Source of the DNA: Syncephalastrum monosporum B8922
Lineage: Eukaryota; Mucoromycota; Mucoromycetes; Mucorales; Syncephalastraceae
Assembly (NCBI GenBank): GCA_000697355.1
Contig: JNEN01001253.1
Span: 22,481 to 86,480, forward strand
Direction of reading: 5' to 3'
Length of the DNA stretch: 64,000 nt
Shown piece by piece: positions 44,202 to 55,710 of this stretch. Both the position numbers and the translations under genes were made by a program. Numbering within the stretch: the first letter of the stretch is position 1; every line of letters starts with the position of its first letter. Below the pieces are notes generated by a model. That model did no database searches and had not been told where the DNA came from. It was given only the letters and a program-made list of their open reading frames with translations.

Positions 44202-46883
44202 TTAACGCTTGATCGTACGCGACACATTATCAAACAGGCGTTCAATATCAGGCGCGCAGCGAATGAATTCGTGGTCCCAGAAACTCATATCCTTCATCAT
44301 GCTGATAAAGGTCGCGAGAAGACCCCATGGATGCGGTCGGTTTACGATTAAACGCTCCAGCAGCACTCTATCACGTATGTTTAGCCTCGCGTGTCACGCA
44401 AGCTTGGTGAAGCATACCTTGTGATTTGTTCTTTGATATTTTCTGGTTGATCTGCAAACAGATGAAGCAGAGCATTGCTGAAGAAATACGTGTGGTTGTT
44501 CGGATAGCGCAGATGGTCCACAATCGCATTGAGCAGAATATACCGTCCTAAATATCACAAGAATTAAATACGCCGTCTCACCTCAAATTTCCTGGGTAGC
44601 GTACCTTCTGCGTTCAGGATATTCAGGAGGTGTTTGTACAGTTGCATGGCAGGCATCTTCTCGATCGGTGCTGTACTAGATGCTGTTTTGGAACCCGCAT
44701 AGAGCACGAGCGCTCCCAGAATATCCACCCGACAGCGGAACTCGCCTGCCTTGTCTACGTATGTCGCATGTTGGAGCACCGTGGTATAAAAGGAGGAAGC
44801 GTCGACAGGATTGCTGGTGAAGGCGTCGGTGGCCGCCCGCAGCTCCTTGCTGAGTACGTCCATGTAGCTCGTGACCAGGACTGGATCTTGCTTGAAATCG
44901 GGCAGTCGATCGAGGCACAAATCCGGCGTGAAAGGGTCGGGCAGGTGCATTACACGGGGGAAGGCGCTCAGCACCAGGTTCCGCAGCTGGATACAGGAAT
45001 GCGGGATGACTTGAACGAGATCCATATAGTTCTCGCAGAGAAACTCGGGGAAATCGTGCAAGAGCACGACGAGGAAGCGCAGTGTACCGCGGTAAAAGTG
45101 GCGTGTTGCTTTCTGGAGCGTGTGCTGTTCCAGAAGCGGTCCAAGAAACTTGAGAAGCGCCAGCACCAGTTTTTGGCCCACCGTCCAGCCTTTACCCCGT
45201 TCATCTCCGTTGCCGGCCAAGAGCTGGGGCACGAGATTCCTGTTAGAGACAAGCTGGAGCCAGGAAAATGCGAACCCAGGGAAGCTGTTGGGCTGCAGCG
45301 TATACAACGTATCACTAGAAACACAACACAACGCATCAGTCTCGACATTGGACTCAAACGCAGCGGCTTTTGTTTACCTGAACGCCATTGTGATACCATA
45401 ATGGACCTTGGTCGCCCGGATCTTGCTCAGCTCAGCATACAGGCTCGACAGGATCCTCAGGAACGGACGCTGATTGAAGTGTACACCGCGCTGTTCATGA
45501 TTTTGGGCCAGGACCAAGACAACCACCGAGAAGGCACGCCAAGCAAGCGCGATCTTCTCGCCCTCAGCCGAGTTTTCAAGCTTAACCATGTAGGCGACCA
45601 ACTTTGCAAATGCGTCCATGAGCAGCATCGTGCGTTTCTGGAGTGCCGAGCTCAGGCCTTTGAATGACAGCGCGTGGTCAAGGCAAGTCTCGATGCATAT
45701 CCGGAAGAAGAAGCATTGGCCGTCCTTGCCCTTCGTCACTGACAGGACCTTTCTTGCCAGTTCACGGTACAGGCTGTTGGTTGCGAGCGGGTGCTGACAT
45801 AATCGGGCCCATTCGGCAAGCAGCATGCGCAGTTGAAGACAGTCGAGGTCGTGCTTTTCAATACTGCTATACGGGCTCTCGGCTTGTTTGCGCACCTCAT
45901 CGACTAAGTGGGTCACGCTACATTTGACGCTAGGGTTAGAGCTGCACTCAAAGAGAAAGTATTCCATAGCAGTCTTTTATGATTTTTACCTTGGGGGAGC
46001 TTCGTCTGGCGCAGCCGCAAGTTCCTGTAATGCGGCAAGGGTCAAAGTATGGTCTTCGAGAAAGGTCATAGGCGAGGGGGACAGCAGACATATCCCCAGG
46101 AGATCGACAGCATACTGAATGACGACGTCGTGCCGTGCGCGTATTGCTTTGGCGAGCTGGACATCGTATTCCTCGAGGGGTATCAGTTCGTGGCGTATCA
46201 GCATGGCAACAACAGGTGCATTGTATTTGCGCTGGTCCCAAGTGAGCAAAGAGAAGAGATGCATGGCTTTGCTTTCTTTTTACCTCGTCGCTCGCGTACA
46301 CAATCCACGACAGGGCTTCCTTGGCGACATCGACCGAGAGCTCCAGCAGGGACTGGAGGAAGCCTGCATATGCTTCGAGGGCAAAGGTCGTATTGCTCTT
46401 GTACAGCATGAAGACTACTTTTTCGACAAAGTTCAGCATGGTTTGAAGTGGGCTCGTGCTCTGGGAGATGAGCAGAGGGATTTGCCGCATAAGTAGACAA
46501 ATGTCGTGATTGGGCGGAAGGAGTGCACAGGTGGATATCCCCGAAGTACGAATCAGCCTGTCAAGCTCATAGAGCATTTGCTATAAGAAATGGTGCACGA
46601 GGTCAGCCGTGCGTCGCTAGTCAAGAGCAATCGACTCACCTCGAGCTTTGCATTGAGTAAATTACTATTGACGCCGAGTGGAGGTGTTAATGAGCCATTA
46701 AGAAAACCGCCTTTGGGAGCAGAAGACAGAGGTAGAAATAAGGTGAAATATAATAGAATAGAATAGAGAATATTAAAGCGTCAGAATCAAAACGGAAGAG
46801 GTATGTATTCATATGAGCGTACCGAGCTCAGGCGAGCGAAGCTGTGGGTGTGCCGATTGCTGAAAGGAGTTCTGATCAAACAT
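44202..46883 (-). CDS. NOT1 C-terminal module protein (CCR4-NOT scaffold, short form)
   Basis: Eight exons (46823-46883, 46640-46710, 46284-46580, 45990-46231, 45378-45929, 44605-45314, 44418-44547, 44202-44367) encode 742 residues. The last about 500 match the NOT1 superfamily homology domain: [93 protein letters not shown]. The part before it resembles the NOT1 connector region. In NOT1 this domain binds NOT2 and NOT3/5. The usual N-terminal HEAT, MIF4G (CAF1-binding) and CAF40-binding parts, more than 1200 residues, are absent. An in-frame TAA lies 18 nt before the ATG with no acceptor between, and the next gene starts about 670 bp away, so the missing half is not here. Confidence 0.83.
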
Positions 46884-47552
46884 GTTGTCGGGTTGGTATT
46901 ATTTCGGCTGCGGGCGAGGGGTGCAGGGTAAGTGAAGAAACCTTCGGGCACAAAAACAGGCTTCTTTGAGGAAATCCAACAAATCAGTCACGCATTCATT
47001 CACTCGCTCAATCTCTCTTTCTTGCTCTCTGAGTGTGTCTTTTTGTCCCGTGCAGTCCATCATTCAATCAATTACATATCACATATAGAGTTTCATCTAT
47101 TGAATCAGATGGTGTGCATTTAATCTGTCTTTTCTTTTCGTCCTGCTATTTATCAATCGAGCTTTCTATGCAATGTATATTACTGTGTACTAGGAACACT
47201 TATGTATGAAGGGGACTGGGCGAGAAAACTTTTCAGAAATGCTATGGTACCATGTGTCATCCTGCTGCTGCTTGAATGCTGTTTCCATTTATTTACGTTC
47301 GACTGACAGATGTAAAAGAGCCAGATATTAGAGAGTCTAGTCTATAGAAACAGCTGACTAGAATATAGAGCTCTAATCCTTGTCAACAACCGAGAACAAT
47401 GAAAAAGATTGCCGATCTGTACGTGTGTGAGGTTTGAAAGAGAAAATGGTAAAATAGAAGAAATCACAGTCACTTGACTGAATTCCTTTTGAGCCTTGTT
47501 TTTCCGCCCAATTTGACACTTGGTCTCCATTTACACACATACACACACAAAC
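46884..47552. other. Intergenic, divergent NOT1-like / bS21m promoter
   Basis: 670 bp of AT/CT-rich sequence. I looked for minus-strand exons that could lengthen the NOT1-like protein and found none. Confidence 0.55.
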
Positions 47553-48038
47553 ATGCTCCGTACTACGCTTCTTGGACTGGCCAAGCGGATAACCTCGCCC
47601 ACTGCCACCCTCATTCGCCCATTCTCCTCTCGACCTGACTTGCCATTCGAAGCCACTCCTGCTGAAGCACAGACCCAAACCGAACAACAGCAAACTGAAG
47701 ACCCGCTCTCGGCCCAGAAAACCGACCAGCCGCCCTTGGATTTCCTCATGCCCGACACCATTTCGCCTTCTGACCTTCGCATCACGAACGAAACCTTCAA
47801 CTCGCTCGAGCAGTATCAGGGCCGCTCCATTGGCAACGTGACCAACACCATGTCCGCTTATTATCGTCTGAATGCCATTCTGAAGAACAACAATGTTCGT
47901 AAAGAGCTGCGCGCCAACCGCCACTATGAAAAGCCGACAGTGGCCAGACGACGAAAGAACATTGAGCGTAACCGTAAGCTGTTCGGTGCCATGGTGAGCA
48001 AGAAGGTCGCCCTGATTATGCAAATGAAGCAACGGTAA
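47553..48038 (+). CDS. MRP21: Mitochondrial ribosomal protein bS21m (MRP21)
   Basis: 161 residues. The N-terminus MLRTTLLGLAKRITSP is an amphipathic, Arg-rich mitochondrial presequence. A Gln/Thr/Glu-rich linker leads to the S21 domain: YQGRSIGNVTNTMSAYYRLN, NNNVRKELRANRHYEKPTVA, RRRKNIERNR. It belongs to the small mitoribosomal subunit. The end is ambiguous. The unspliced frame stops at TAA 48036-48038, but that TAA is inside a good donor (CG/GTAAGA), and a GT-AG intron ending at 48087 would give Gly-Met-stop instead (stop at 48095-48097). Confidence 0.88.
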   Translation: MLRTTLLGLAKRITSPTATLIRPFSSRPDLPFEATPAEAQTQTEQQQTEDPLSAQKTDQPPLDFLMPDTISPSDLRITNETFNSLEQYQGRSIGNVTNTMSAYYRLNAILKNNNVRKELRANRHYEKPTVARRRKNIERNRKLFGAMVSKKVALIMQMKQR

Positions 48039-48097
48039 GAAATCACAATCATATCTTTTTGAATGTCACTGACAACACTTCTTCCAGGGGCATGTAA

Positions 48098-49881
48098 AAT
48101 TACAACACAACATATTAGAACTAGGCGATGTATTCATTTCATTCTTTTTTTTTTCTCTTTCTCTTTCTTTCAAAAATCATCCTATTCACCATTATCGTCT
48201 TTGCGTGTATTCAATGGGCTTCGTGTGTGTGTGTCATGGCATTGTTGTCTGTATTCTCCAGTCCATGCAGAAATAACGACAGCCCCTTTGTACGACAGAA
48301 AAAACCCTGACTGATACCTATAAGATCAGTGTGCTAAGCTCATTCGAGTTGATACTACTACACCAGTAACTGTCAGTAAAAATATAAACTCGGTAGATGC
48401 AAAAGGCTTTCGCTTGCACCTATGGTAGTGGTGCCCCAGAACGGATACAGAATTTTTAAGCCAATATACTACATACATGATCCATATATGCATGCCAAAG
48501 TTTTCATCGCTCTTTAGGGACGCCTACCCAGGATAATTGACACGTTGTGCTGCATCGATGACGTACAGGGTCCGTAAGCGGACTTAGCACAAAATAGCAA
48601 GCGCTTGGTATCGTTTTGCAATACGTGAGAGCAATAGGTATGGATGGTTGGACTCTTCTGTTATGGTAGTTGCAAGAAATGCGCTTTCTTTGTAAGATCT
48701 ACTCAGCAGCGGTTCCTCTGCCTAGTGACTATCAAATAAGAGTCGAAGTCCAATCATCTAAGGCGCACGAGGACGTCAAGGAGTAAGAAATGCTACATAG
48801 TGACGACGAATGTCTGACTCACCGTTATATTCTGCCCATGGCTGCTGTCACATCGGTGTGATATGGTGACATGGTTGCATGGGGTAATGAAGTTCAGGAG
48901 GAAGAGTGCTTCAATTATATCCCGATGATATTTACACACATGTGAGGAGTACTGTTGTTTTCCATAGAGTACACTTTCCCATCTGCCATGGAAAATCGGG
49001 CAATTACGCCCACTCCTGTATGAATAAATGGAATAGCTCGATGCGCCATTGAAAATGACACATTTATCCAGGCAAAACACATTTTGACCGCGTGCCTATA
49101 CTCGCTGGTGGCCCTGAACCAGGGAAGTGGTTGCCTTAGTAAGCTTCAGAATTAGGCAGACTGCGCTTCATTCCTGAAGACCACTGTACGAATAAAAATT
49201 GACTAGCGTACGAGTTTAGACTGACCAGGGCCTGTCTGCGGTCGCACAGACATATACCAGGAGTACATCCAGCGGCTACTCCTTGATCGAGGCCTTCCTT
49301 AATCGCCTTGTCTCGTTTTTACCATTCACCAGGCCTTATGAAATTCAGCCCCAATGAAAAGAAAGTATAGGCTCTATGTTGTAGTGTCTTATTCTTGCGT
49401 GCCTTATTTCTGATAGTACGCAATCGACAGTAGTGTGTCAAAAGTAACTGCCTAATTATTGTTCTACAGTAAACATGTAGCTATTGTTCTAGTTTTCTGA
49501 TCAGGTAGAATAAAAAAGGCTTCTAACAAGAGCGAAAGTGCAAGACGGAGGATAGAAAAGTCTTATTATCACGAGTTTATATGCGAGTTTTATTGAATGA
49601 TCACGATAGTGGATAAGGGGCGAGGACCAAAAGGGGAGCAACTATGTTTCCCCGATCCGTTTTACTTTGCCGTATCGCTGTGTTTCTCGGTTAAGCAGCT
49701 ACCTGTAACCATAAAGATTAAATCCAGGAGACTGTGCGAGAGAGAATCCAAGAAACGAAGGGAAAAAAGAGCGCCCGTCGTTCGGTTTGTCTAAACGATG
49801 AGCTGCAGAATTACATATAAACACCTGCGAGCATATTAGCTTTTCGGTTCATTCTTTTTTCTGCTTTTTTATACTTTCTGC
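48098..49881. other. Long intergenic region, nothing recognised
   Basis: 1.8 kb. A 95-codon minus-strand frame (48793-49080) shows no motif. A TATA-like CATATAAAC at about 49813-49821 precedes the small secreted protein. Confidence 0.45.
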
Positions 49882-50178
49882 ATGATGCGTATCGCTTTGT
49901 GCCTTGTTGCTTTACTGGGATGTCTCGGCGCTGTTCAAGCTCTACCTGGGACGGCTCAACCCTTTGCTGACAACCAGCCCAACGCGAGTCCTGCTCCTGC
50001 TCCTGCTCCTGCCCAGCCTTCCTCCCCTTCAGAGCAACCACAACAGCCTCCTCTGGATGCGAACGCCAATCCATCATCCAGTGCTGACAGCACCCAGCAG
50101 CAACAACAACAGCAAATGATACAAGGCGCACAAGACCCAGCCTCGAAACTGGCGAGAAGGAAGCGGGGTGTGTGGTGA
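49882..50178 (+). CDS. Small secreted Pro/Gln-rich protein with basic C-terminus
   Basis: This is a single-exon 98-residue protein. The signal peptide is clear (MMRIALCLVALLGCLGAVQA, cleavage before LPG). The mature part is low complexity: an Ala-Pro repeat (about 37-43), Ser/Pro/Gln-rich sequence and a run of seven Gln. It ends LARRKRGVW, so a dibasic (RRKR) Kex2-type site sits four residues from the end. A TATA-like box lies about 60 bp upstream. There is no Cys and no known domain. It could be a wall-associated protein or a processed peptide precursor. Confidence 0.65.
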   Translation: MMRIALCLVALLGCLGAVQALPGTAQPFADNQPNASPAPAPAPAQPSSPSEQPQQPPLDANANPSSSADSTQQQQQQQMIQGAQDPASKLARRKRGVW

Positions 50179-50453
50179 ACACATTTTTCCAGTGTGTAGT
50201 TGAGTAGAAGATGAAAGACAATAGCAGTGCGTTCATAGTAAAAGCAAGCATCGTAGTAATAGTAAATTTTCGAAGTCAATGCATCGTCTCTGTGCCTCTG
50301 TCTGCTTGGTGTCATCCGCTGGCGACTGCCTTGCCTAATAAAGGGGGATATCCTAATTTGGCATATGCACGACGCTTTTTTTTCGTTCTTCGTTCTTCCT
50401 TTCTTTCTTTCTGAGAGAGGGAAAGCGCGCGTACAGAGATAACAGAGAAAGTC

Positions 50454-51605
50454 ATGTCCGAGGAGAAGAGTCCGGAGGAGAAGCAGCTGGCACGACTGAT
50501 CGATCGACCTGTGTCGTTTCTGCCGTACAATGTCAGTTGGTTACCTCATGCAGCCAGTCTCGTTGCCGTAGGATCGTCTTCGCGCAACACGGGAACAGTC
50601 GCGGTCTATGCGATTGAAGCGGAAGAGCTGTCACTCCACGTCGAGGTACGCTTGAGCCCTTCTGCAACCGAGCGATACTCATGCAAGTAGACCGAGACCA
50701 AAGAACGCATACGTTGTGCGGCCGTAACAGACAAGCTTGTCACGGGCACATTCGAGGGCGTTTTGCAACACTGGTATGCTGCCGTCGATCGCTTCCTTTA
50801 TTTTGCCAACGAGCATTGACCCCCAGAGTAGGGATCTGGACCGCATGGAGCGTCCGGTCTCCATGACGAAAGCCCACGACACTATTATCAATATGGTAGC
50901 TGCCAAGGGCACCGAGGTACTGACGAGCAGTCGGGACGGCGTTGTCAAACTATGGGATACACGCCAGTCAGACCCGATCGGCAACATTTTCAGCAAAGAA
51001 CCCAGTCTCGATGCCTGGTCTGTCGCCTTTGGCAACAATGATACCCGCCAGCTTATCGCGATCGGTTACGAAAATGGTGACCTCGCCCTCTTTGATATCT
51101 CGGCCGCTCAGTACGTTTGGAAAACGAACGTTGGTGCAGGTGTAAGTTACAAAGATGATGCATATGGCAGGGTACACGAATCTTCTCATACGATGCATGT
51201 AGGTCTGTTCTCTCACATTCTCGAGTGACGATACAACACTCATTGCAAGTACCCTGGAAGGCATGACCGTCGTCCAGCTTTCGACCGAGATCACCGTGTC
51301 GGACAAGGTACATCATGCTCCTTTCACTTTCTCGTGTTTCTCAATCATTCAAACCCTTTTATTAGCCTAGCAGTAAAGTCACTTACTGGACGGCCAAGTA
51401 CATGCCGCAAAATGACCATTATGTCGGTGTCGCTGCAGGAGACGGCACGTTTCAACTGCTGAAGGACCACAACCGTGTGGAGGATATCAAGGCCTCCAAT
51501 TATCCGGCCATGTCCTGCGACTGGCATCGCGACAAACAAGGCCTTTTTGCCATCTGCTCCTTTGATAGGACCATTAAGATCGGCATGGCTCTGGGTACAT
51601 CATAA
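50454..51605 (+). CDS. WDR92: WD-repeat protein WDR92/Monad (DNAAF10) orthologue
   Basis: Five exons (50454-50645, 50691-50773, 50832-51141, 51203-51307, 51366-51605) encode 309 residues (human: 357). It forms a single beta-propeller. Family-specific blocks are seen: WLPHAASLVAVGSSSRNTGT near the start, then VTGTFEGVLQHWDL, VLTSSRDGVVKLWDTRQSDP, AFGNNDTRQLIAIGYENGDL, ALFDI, WKTNVGAGVCSLTF, YMPQN and SCDWHRDKQGLFAICSFDRT, the last matching the human C-terminal end. WDR92 joins R2TP/prefoldin-like co-chaperones and is needed for axonemal dynein assembly in ciliated cells. General WD-repeat identity is very secure; the WDR92 call rests on the ordered blocks. Confidence 0.82.
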
Positions 51606-51800
51606 AAGCGAGCATTATGGAAACTCAAAGGTTGTGGCGAGTATGCTGTACATGTTTAATATCATGGGATGCTGATCATATGAGACAGAAGTGGCGATAG
51701 TGGTAGTGAGATCGTGGTGTGATGTAAGAGAGGTGTGTGAGTGTGGGTGCGTGAGTGTGTATGTGTACATGAATAGGGAATAAGCTGGATGATAATCGTT

Positions 51801-52856
51801 TTACTTTTTGCGCTGGGCGGCCCACTTGTACTTGGCGAGACCATACTCATCCTCACCGACTTTTTCTCTACGTCCCTTACCCTTTGAAGACCATATATTA
51901 GCTTTATGTCCTTCACAAGAGTCTCTTTCCTTTTGCTTTTCAACTTACCCGCAGTGCTTTTTGAATCTCCAGCTCACGCTCGACACGCGCCAGGTACTGA
52001 TCTCGCTGGAGGCGTGAATCCAACTCTTTCGCCTTCTTCTCACGTTCCCGCCGCATCGCTTTAAGTGCCTCCTTGTTCTTCTGGAAATCAATCTGTGATT
52101 TCCGCAGCGTGTCGAGACGGGGGCGATTGAATTTGCGATTCACGAGCTCGGGTGCGGTCTCCAGGTGTTTGACAGGATCAAAGGTTTTGGCTGCATTCCC
52201 ATGGATTAGCATGTCGGATTCCCACTCGTTCCTTTTTCCTCTTCGTACCAGACTTTTCATCGTCGACAAACACTATATGATTGCTCTTTTTCGGTTTGGC
52301 GTCTTCCTCGTCTTGACCGTCCTCATCATCATAGACATCCAGCATATCGTCGTCTTCTGCAGCAAGGGCTTCGTCGAGGAAATGCATAGACTCTTGCAAT
52401 TTAGCTATTTTCTGTTGAACGGGGTAAGTACGCCTATGTCGTAACACGGATATGGGTTCTACCTTTTTCGACAGGTCTCGGTGGTATTTGATATACGACG
52501 TGTCCTGGGATTTCATGAGCGCAACCATCTCGGGTGGCAGTTCTTCGTTTCGTTGTTGAATATGCACACCACCCTGCAACATAAAACCACCTGGTTAGCT
52601 CCCACCAAATGCTTCTTCGTCTTCTTCGCCAGTTTACCTTGGTTTTGGAGTTGATCATTTTAAAGTAGAATTCATCGGGATTGCGGGCAAGTGCCTTTTC
52701 ACGAAGGCCCTTGATTGTCTTTTCCTTGCGATGAAAATCCTTGGCACGCAGCAGGTAATCTTTCTTCTTCTCCAGCAAACCCAGCTTCTGCCGGCTGGCA
52801 AGCTGGCCACGCTCCTTGTGATTACGACGTTGGACCGCGTTACGGAGCGACGACAT
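51801..52856 (-). CDS. UTP11: U3 snoRNP-associated protein UTP11
   Basis: Five exons (52638-52856, 52463-52573, 52249-52411, 51949-52190, 51801-51881) encode 271 residues (yeast 250, human 253). It starts [20 protein letters not shown], then [53 protein letters not shown], an acidic stretch ([19 protein letters not shown]), [14 protein letters not shown] and the C-terminal [13 protein letters not shown]11 belongs to the small-subunit processome in the nucleolus and works in 18S rRNA maturation. The protein is highly charged and helical, as expected. It is convergent with WDR92 at its 3' end (195 bp). Confidence 0.93.
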
Positions 52857-53311
52857 TATTTTCTGTTAGATCGAGGAATGAAGACTCAAAAAATATGCAA
52901 AAATGCAACCGCTTCGAGATGCCCCATTTGGAGTTGGGCTCAAAGCCACTCTGGACATTTTGTTTCCCTGAAATGGTCTCACCCATTCTCGCTGAAGCAA
53001 ATATTTGGATCGCATCATCCCATTGTTGTCGTTTCATGTCTTACAAAATATTAAAAAAAAAATACAGATAGATCGTACAATGAGTAGCAAGCAGGAAGGA
53101 TATTGGTTTCCGGTCGGATAGGCAACCCCTTTCCATTCGTCTTGCTGCGTCATAGAGAGTGGTGTTGCAAAAGAATGTTCAAGAATGCAGTATGCAGTAT
53201 CTTTCACAACGCACGGGCCTGACATGAATACGCTGTCCCTCATTTTAATTCGCTTCCGTCTTTCTTCCTGCATTTCCTTCTACCTCTTTCCTTTGACCCT
53301 CTCATTGATAG
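52857..53311. other. Intergenic, divergent UTP11 / ECM33-like promoter
   Basis: 455 bp without a gene. The last 60 bp before the ECM33-like ATG are C/T-rich. Confidence 0.5.
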
Positions 53312-54612
53312 ATGATGAAGGGTATCCTCTGCAGCGCGTTCGTCCTGTGGGCATGCACCACATCCTTTGTAGCCGCCGGCTGCTCCGGCGACCTCAAGAT
53401 AAGCTCCCAAGCCGATCTGGATGCGATTCGGTCATGTCAAATCTACAAAGGCACACTCACTGTGGACCAGTCAGCCGCGGCGCAGCTCAAGTTGGATGGC
53501 GTGACAATGCTTGAAGGGGACCTGGTCGTCATGAATAACGAGGGTCTCTCCAAATTGTCCTTGCCCAAATTGCAATCCATCAATGGAGCGTTCAAACTCG
53601 AGAACAACAAGGCCCTGAATGGTCTGGATATGCCCATGTTGAGCGCACTCAAATCGTTTCAGGTGGCCGTGCACCCTGCCCTGCCTGCCATTGCATTTCC
53701 CGCTGGTCTCGCTCAGGCTGAAAAGATCGCTATCTCTGATACAACCGTCACCAAGGTGGACGGCCTCTCGCTGAGCAAGCTCTCGGAACTGGTCATTGAT
53801 AATAATATCTACTTGCGCTCCATGGACCTCTCTCATCTTTCGGAGGTATCCAACTCGCTCATCATTTCCGCCAACTCACCATCCTTGTCGCTCGATGTAA
53901 GCTTGTATCCTTGAAGTCCTACATAGGTGACTCACGTGGTTTCTGCAGTTTTCGGCGGTGAAGAGCATTCAGGACGGTTCGTTCCGGAACCTGGCTGGTA
54001 TCTCACTGAGTGGATTGAGCAAAGTAGGAGGTGATATTTCATTCATTTCCAACACGTTTGATTCTCTCGAGATGTCCAATATCACAGAGATTGGTGGTAC
54101 GCTCACCATCTCCAACAACAAAAAGCTTGGGAAGCTCTCTATTCCTGAGCTAACGCGGCTGGGTGGTGCTCTGTCGGTCGGCGATAATACGCAGCTCAGT
54201 CTTGTGGATGCATTCCAGCACTTGGAGGAAGTAGACGGTACGGTGGATCTGACTGGGTCCTTTGACGAAGTTCAGCTGCCCAAATTATCTGATGTAAGAG
54301 TGAAGGGGAACTTGATGGCTGTCTCCATTCTTTTAGTATTGACTATAATCTATTCCCATGTAGGTGCGTGGTGGCATGAATATCCAGACAACGAGCGAAA
54401 AGTTCAAGTGTGATGATATGGGCAAACTCAAGAATGGTGTAATCAAAGGCAACTCGTTTGTGTGCAAGGCACGCGTGTCCAATCCCAAGTCGGGTTTGTC
54501 TGGTAAAAACGGCGAGGCAGGTGGCAGTGACGGTGAAAGCAGTGGTGCCACTCAATTGACTCAGTCTGTTACAATGGTGCTCCTCGTTGCCCTGGTGATA
54601 TCTTGCCTGTAA
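53312..54612 (+). CDS. ECM33/SPS2-like GPI-anchored cell-wall protein (copy 2)
   Basis: Three exons (53312-53896, 53949-54293, 54364-54612) encode 392 residues. It is colinear with the copy at 20590: signal peptide, CSGDLKISSQADLDAI, LEGDLVVMNNEGLSKLSL, VIDNNIYLRSM, GGDISFISNTFDSLEM, GGTLTISNNKKLGKLSI, VDGTVDLTGSFDEVQLPKLS, KLKNGVIKGNSFVCK, then a Gly/Ser spacer and a hydrophobic end (VTMVLLVALVISCL), as for a GPI anchor. Intron 1 is at the same codon as in copy 1; intron 2 (54294-54363) is missing there. Two start codons stand next to each other (MM); either may be used. The role is in wall integrity; the activity is unknown. Confidence 0.9.
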
Positions 54613-54739
54613 AGAATAAAAAGGAACGACACTGCCACCATAAATCGCATTCACACAGCCCATGTCTATATCACCCAAATACACACTTACACACTTACAT
54701 GTCATTAAAAGAACAAGGTTATTATAATACACAAAACAT

Positions 54740-55342
54740 CTATTCGACTCTTCTATCCAAGACACTGTGAAGCTGGCGAGCGGGGGAGTCGAGCGTACCG
54801 AGCAGTTTGCGAGCAGGTGCTTCGAGAACACCGGCCAGTTGAGCCTGGAGAATGGGAAGAGGAGGCAAGTTGACGACCTTGAGTGCGTCAGCCTGGGTGA
54901 GCAAGGTATCATCGACCTTGCCGCCCAGCAGCATCAGTTTTTTGTTCTTTGCAAACGCATCTATGGCCGTTTTGAGGACTTCGGTCGATTCGGTGTTGGC
55001 GTGGAGGACACAGGCCGGGCCGGCTGCCACAAGAGGCTCGAGATTGGCGTATTTGGTTTGGCGAAGCACAGCGCCAAACACGCCGGAGCGGACAACGGTG
55101 AGTTTGACCGGCACGTCCAGTTTGGCAAGTTCCTGTCTTAAGAGCGTAAACTCTTTGACGTTCAGGTTGTTGTGCTGAAAGATAAACAGGACGCGGTCTT
55201 GGTTGATGATCGATTCGTATTGATGATAGAGGTACGAGCGTCGTGGTGGGTGCACAGGTGCCTTTTGTGCGGCGGTGGCATCTATAGAGTATATGGGTTG
55301 TCGAGTGAGTACATATGTGTGTTGTATACGTATCATATATGC

Positions 55343-55379
<37 letters not shown>

Positions 55380-55535
55380 GTGTGGGTGTGTGTTTTGACA
55401 GGTTGACAATTACATGTGCGAACGTGCGGGGCTTCAGTCCGGAGCGTGCGGGAGAGCGTCGTGGCAACTAAGACAGGGTTGAGTTGAAGATAGAGGACGG
55501 AATGGCGACTGGGGCTTACATGACCGTAACGCCAT
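54740..55535 (-). CDS. Mitochondrial ribosomal protein uL10m
   Basis: Three exons (55520-55535, 55414-55467, 54740-55281) encode 203 residues; the first exon is 16 bp. The spliced N-terminus MALRSFATTLSRTLRTEAPH is a typical Arg/Ser/Thr-rich mitochondrial presequence, which supports the model. The body is uL10-like: RRSYLYHQYESIINQDRVLF, FQHNNLNVKEFTLLRQELAK, VPVKLTVVRSGVF, GPACVLHANTESTEVLK, KLMLLGGKVDDTLLTQADAL. It belongs to the base of the mitoribosomal large-subunit stalk. The frame also has an ATG at 55336, but starting there would lose the presequence. A TA-repeat lies in intron 2. Confidence 0.85.
55349..55373. repeat. TA dinucleotide microsatellite
   Basis: About twelve TA units inside intron 2 of the uL10m gene, 68 bp from its acceptor. 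Confidence 0.9.
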
Positions 55536-55710
55536 TTATGTGTGTGTTGCAGGAAGAAGTGGAAGCGTAAGCCACAAAAGGCAGATGGAAGAGGAAGGAA
55601 GGGGTGGGCGGTTCCAAGAGAAACTCCGCATTGCCCATCCTATTTTATTCAATTATCGGGCCCCCACTTGTGTCTTTTTTTCTTCGTTATTATTCTCTCA
55701 CATACTTAAA

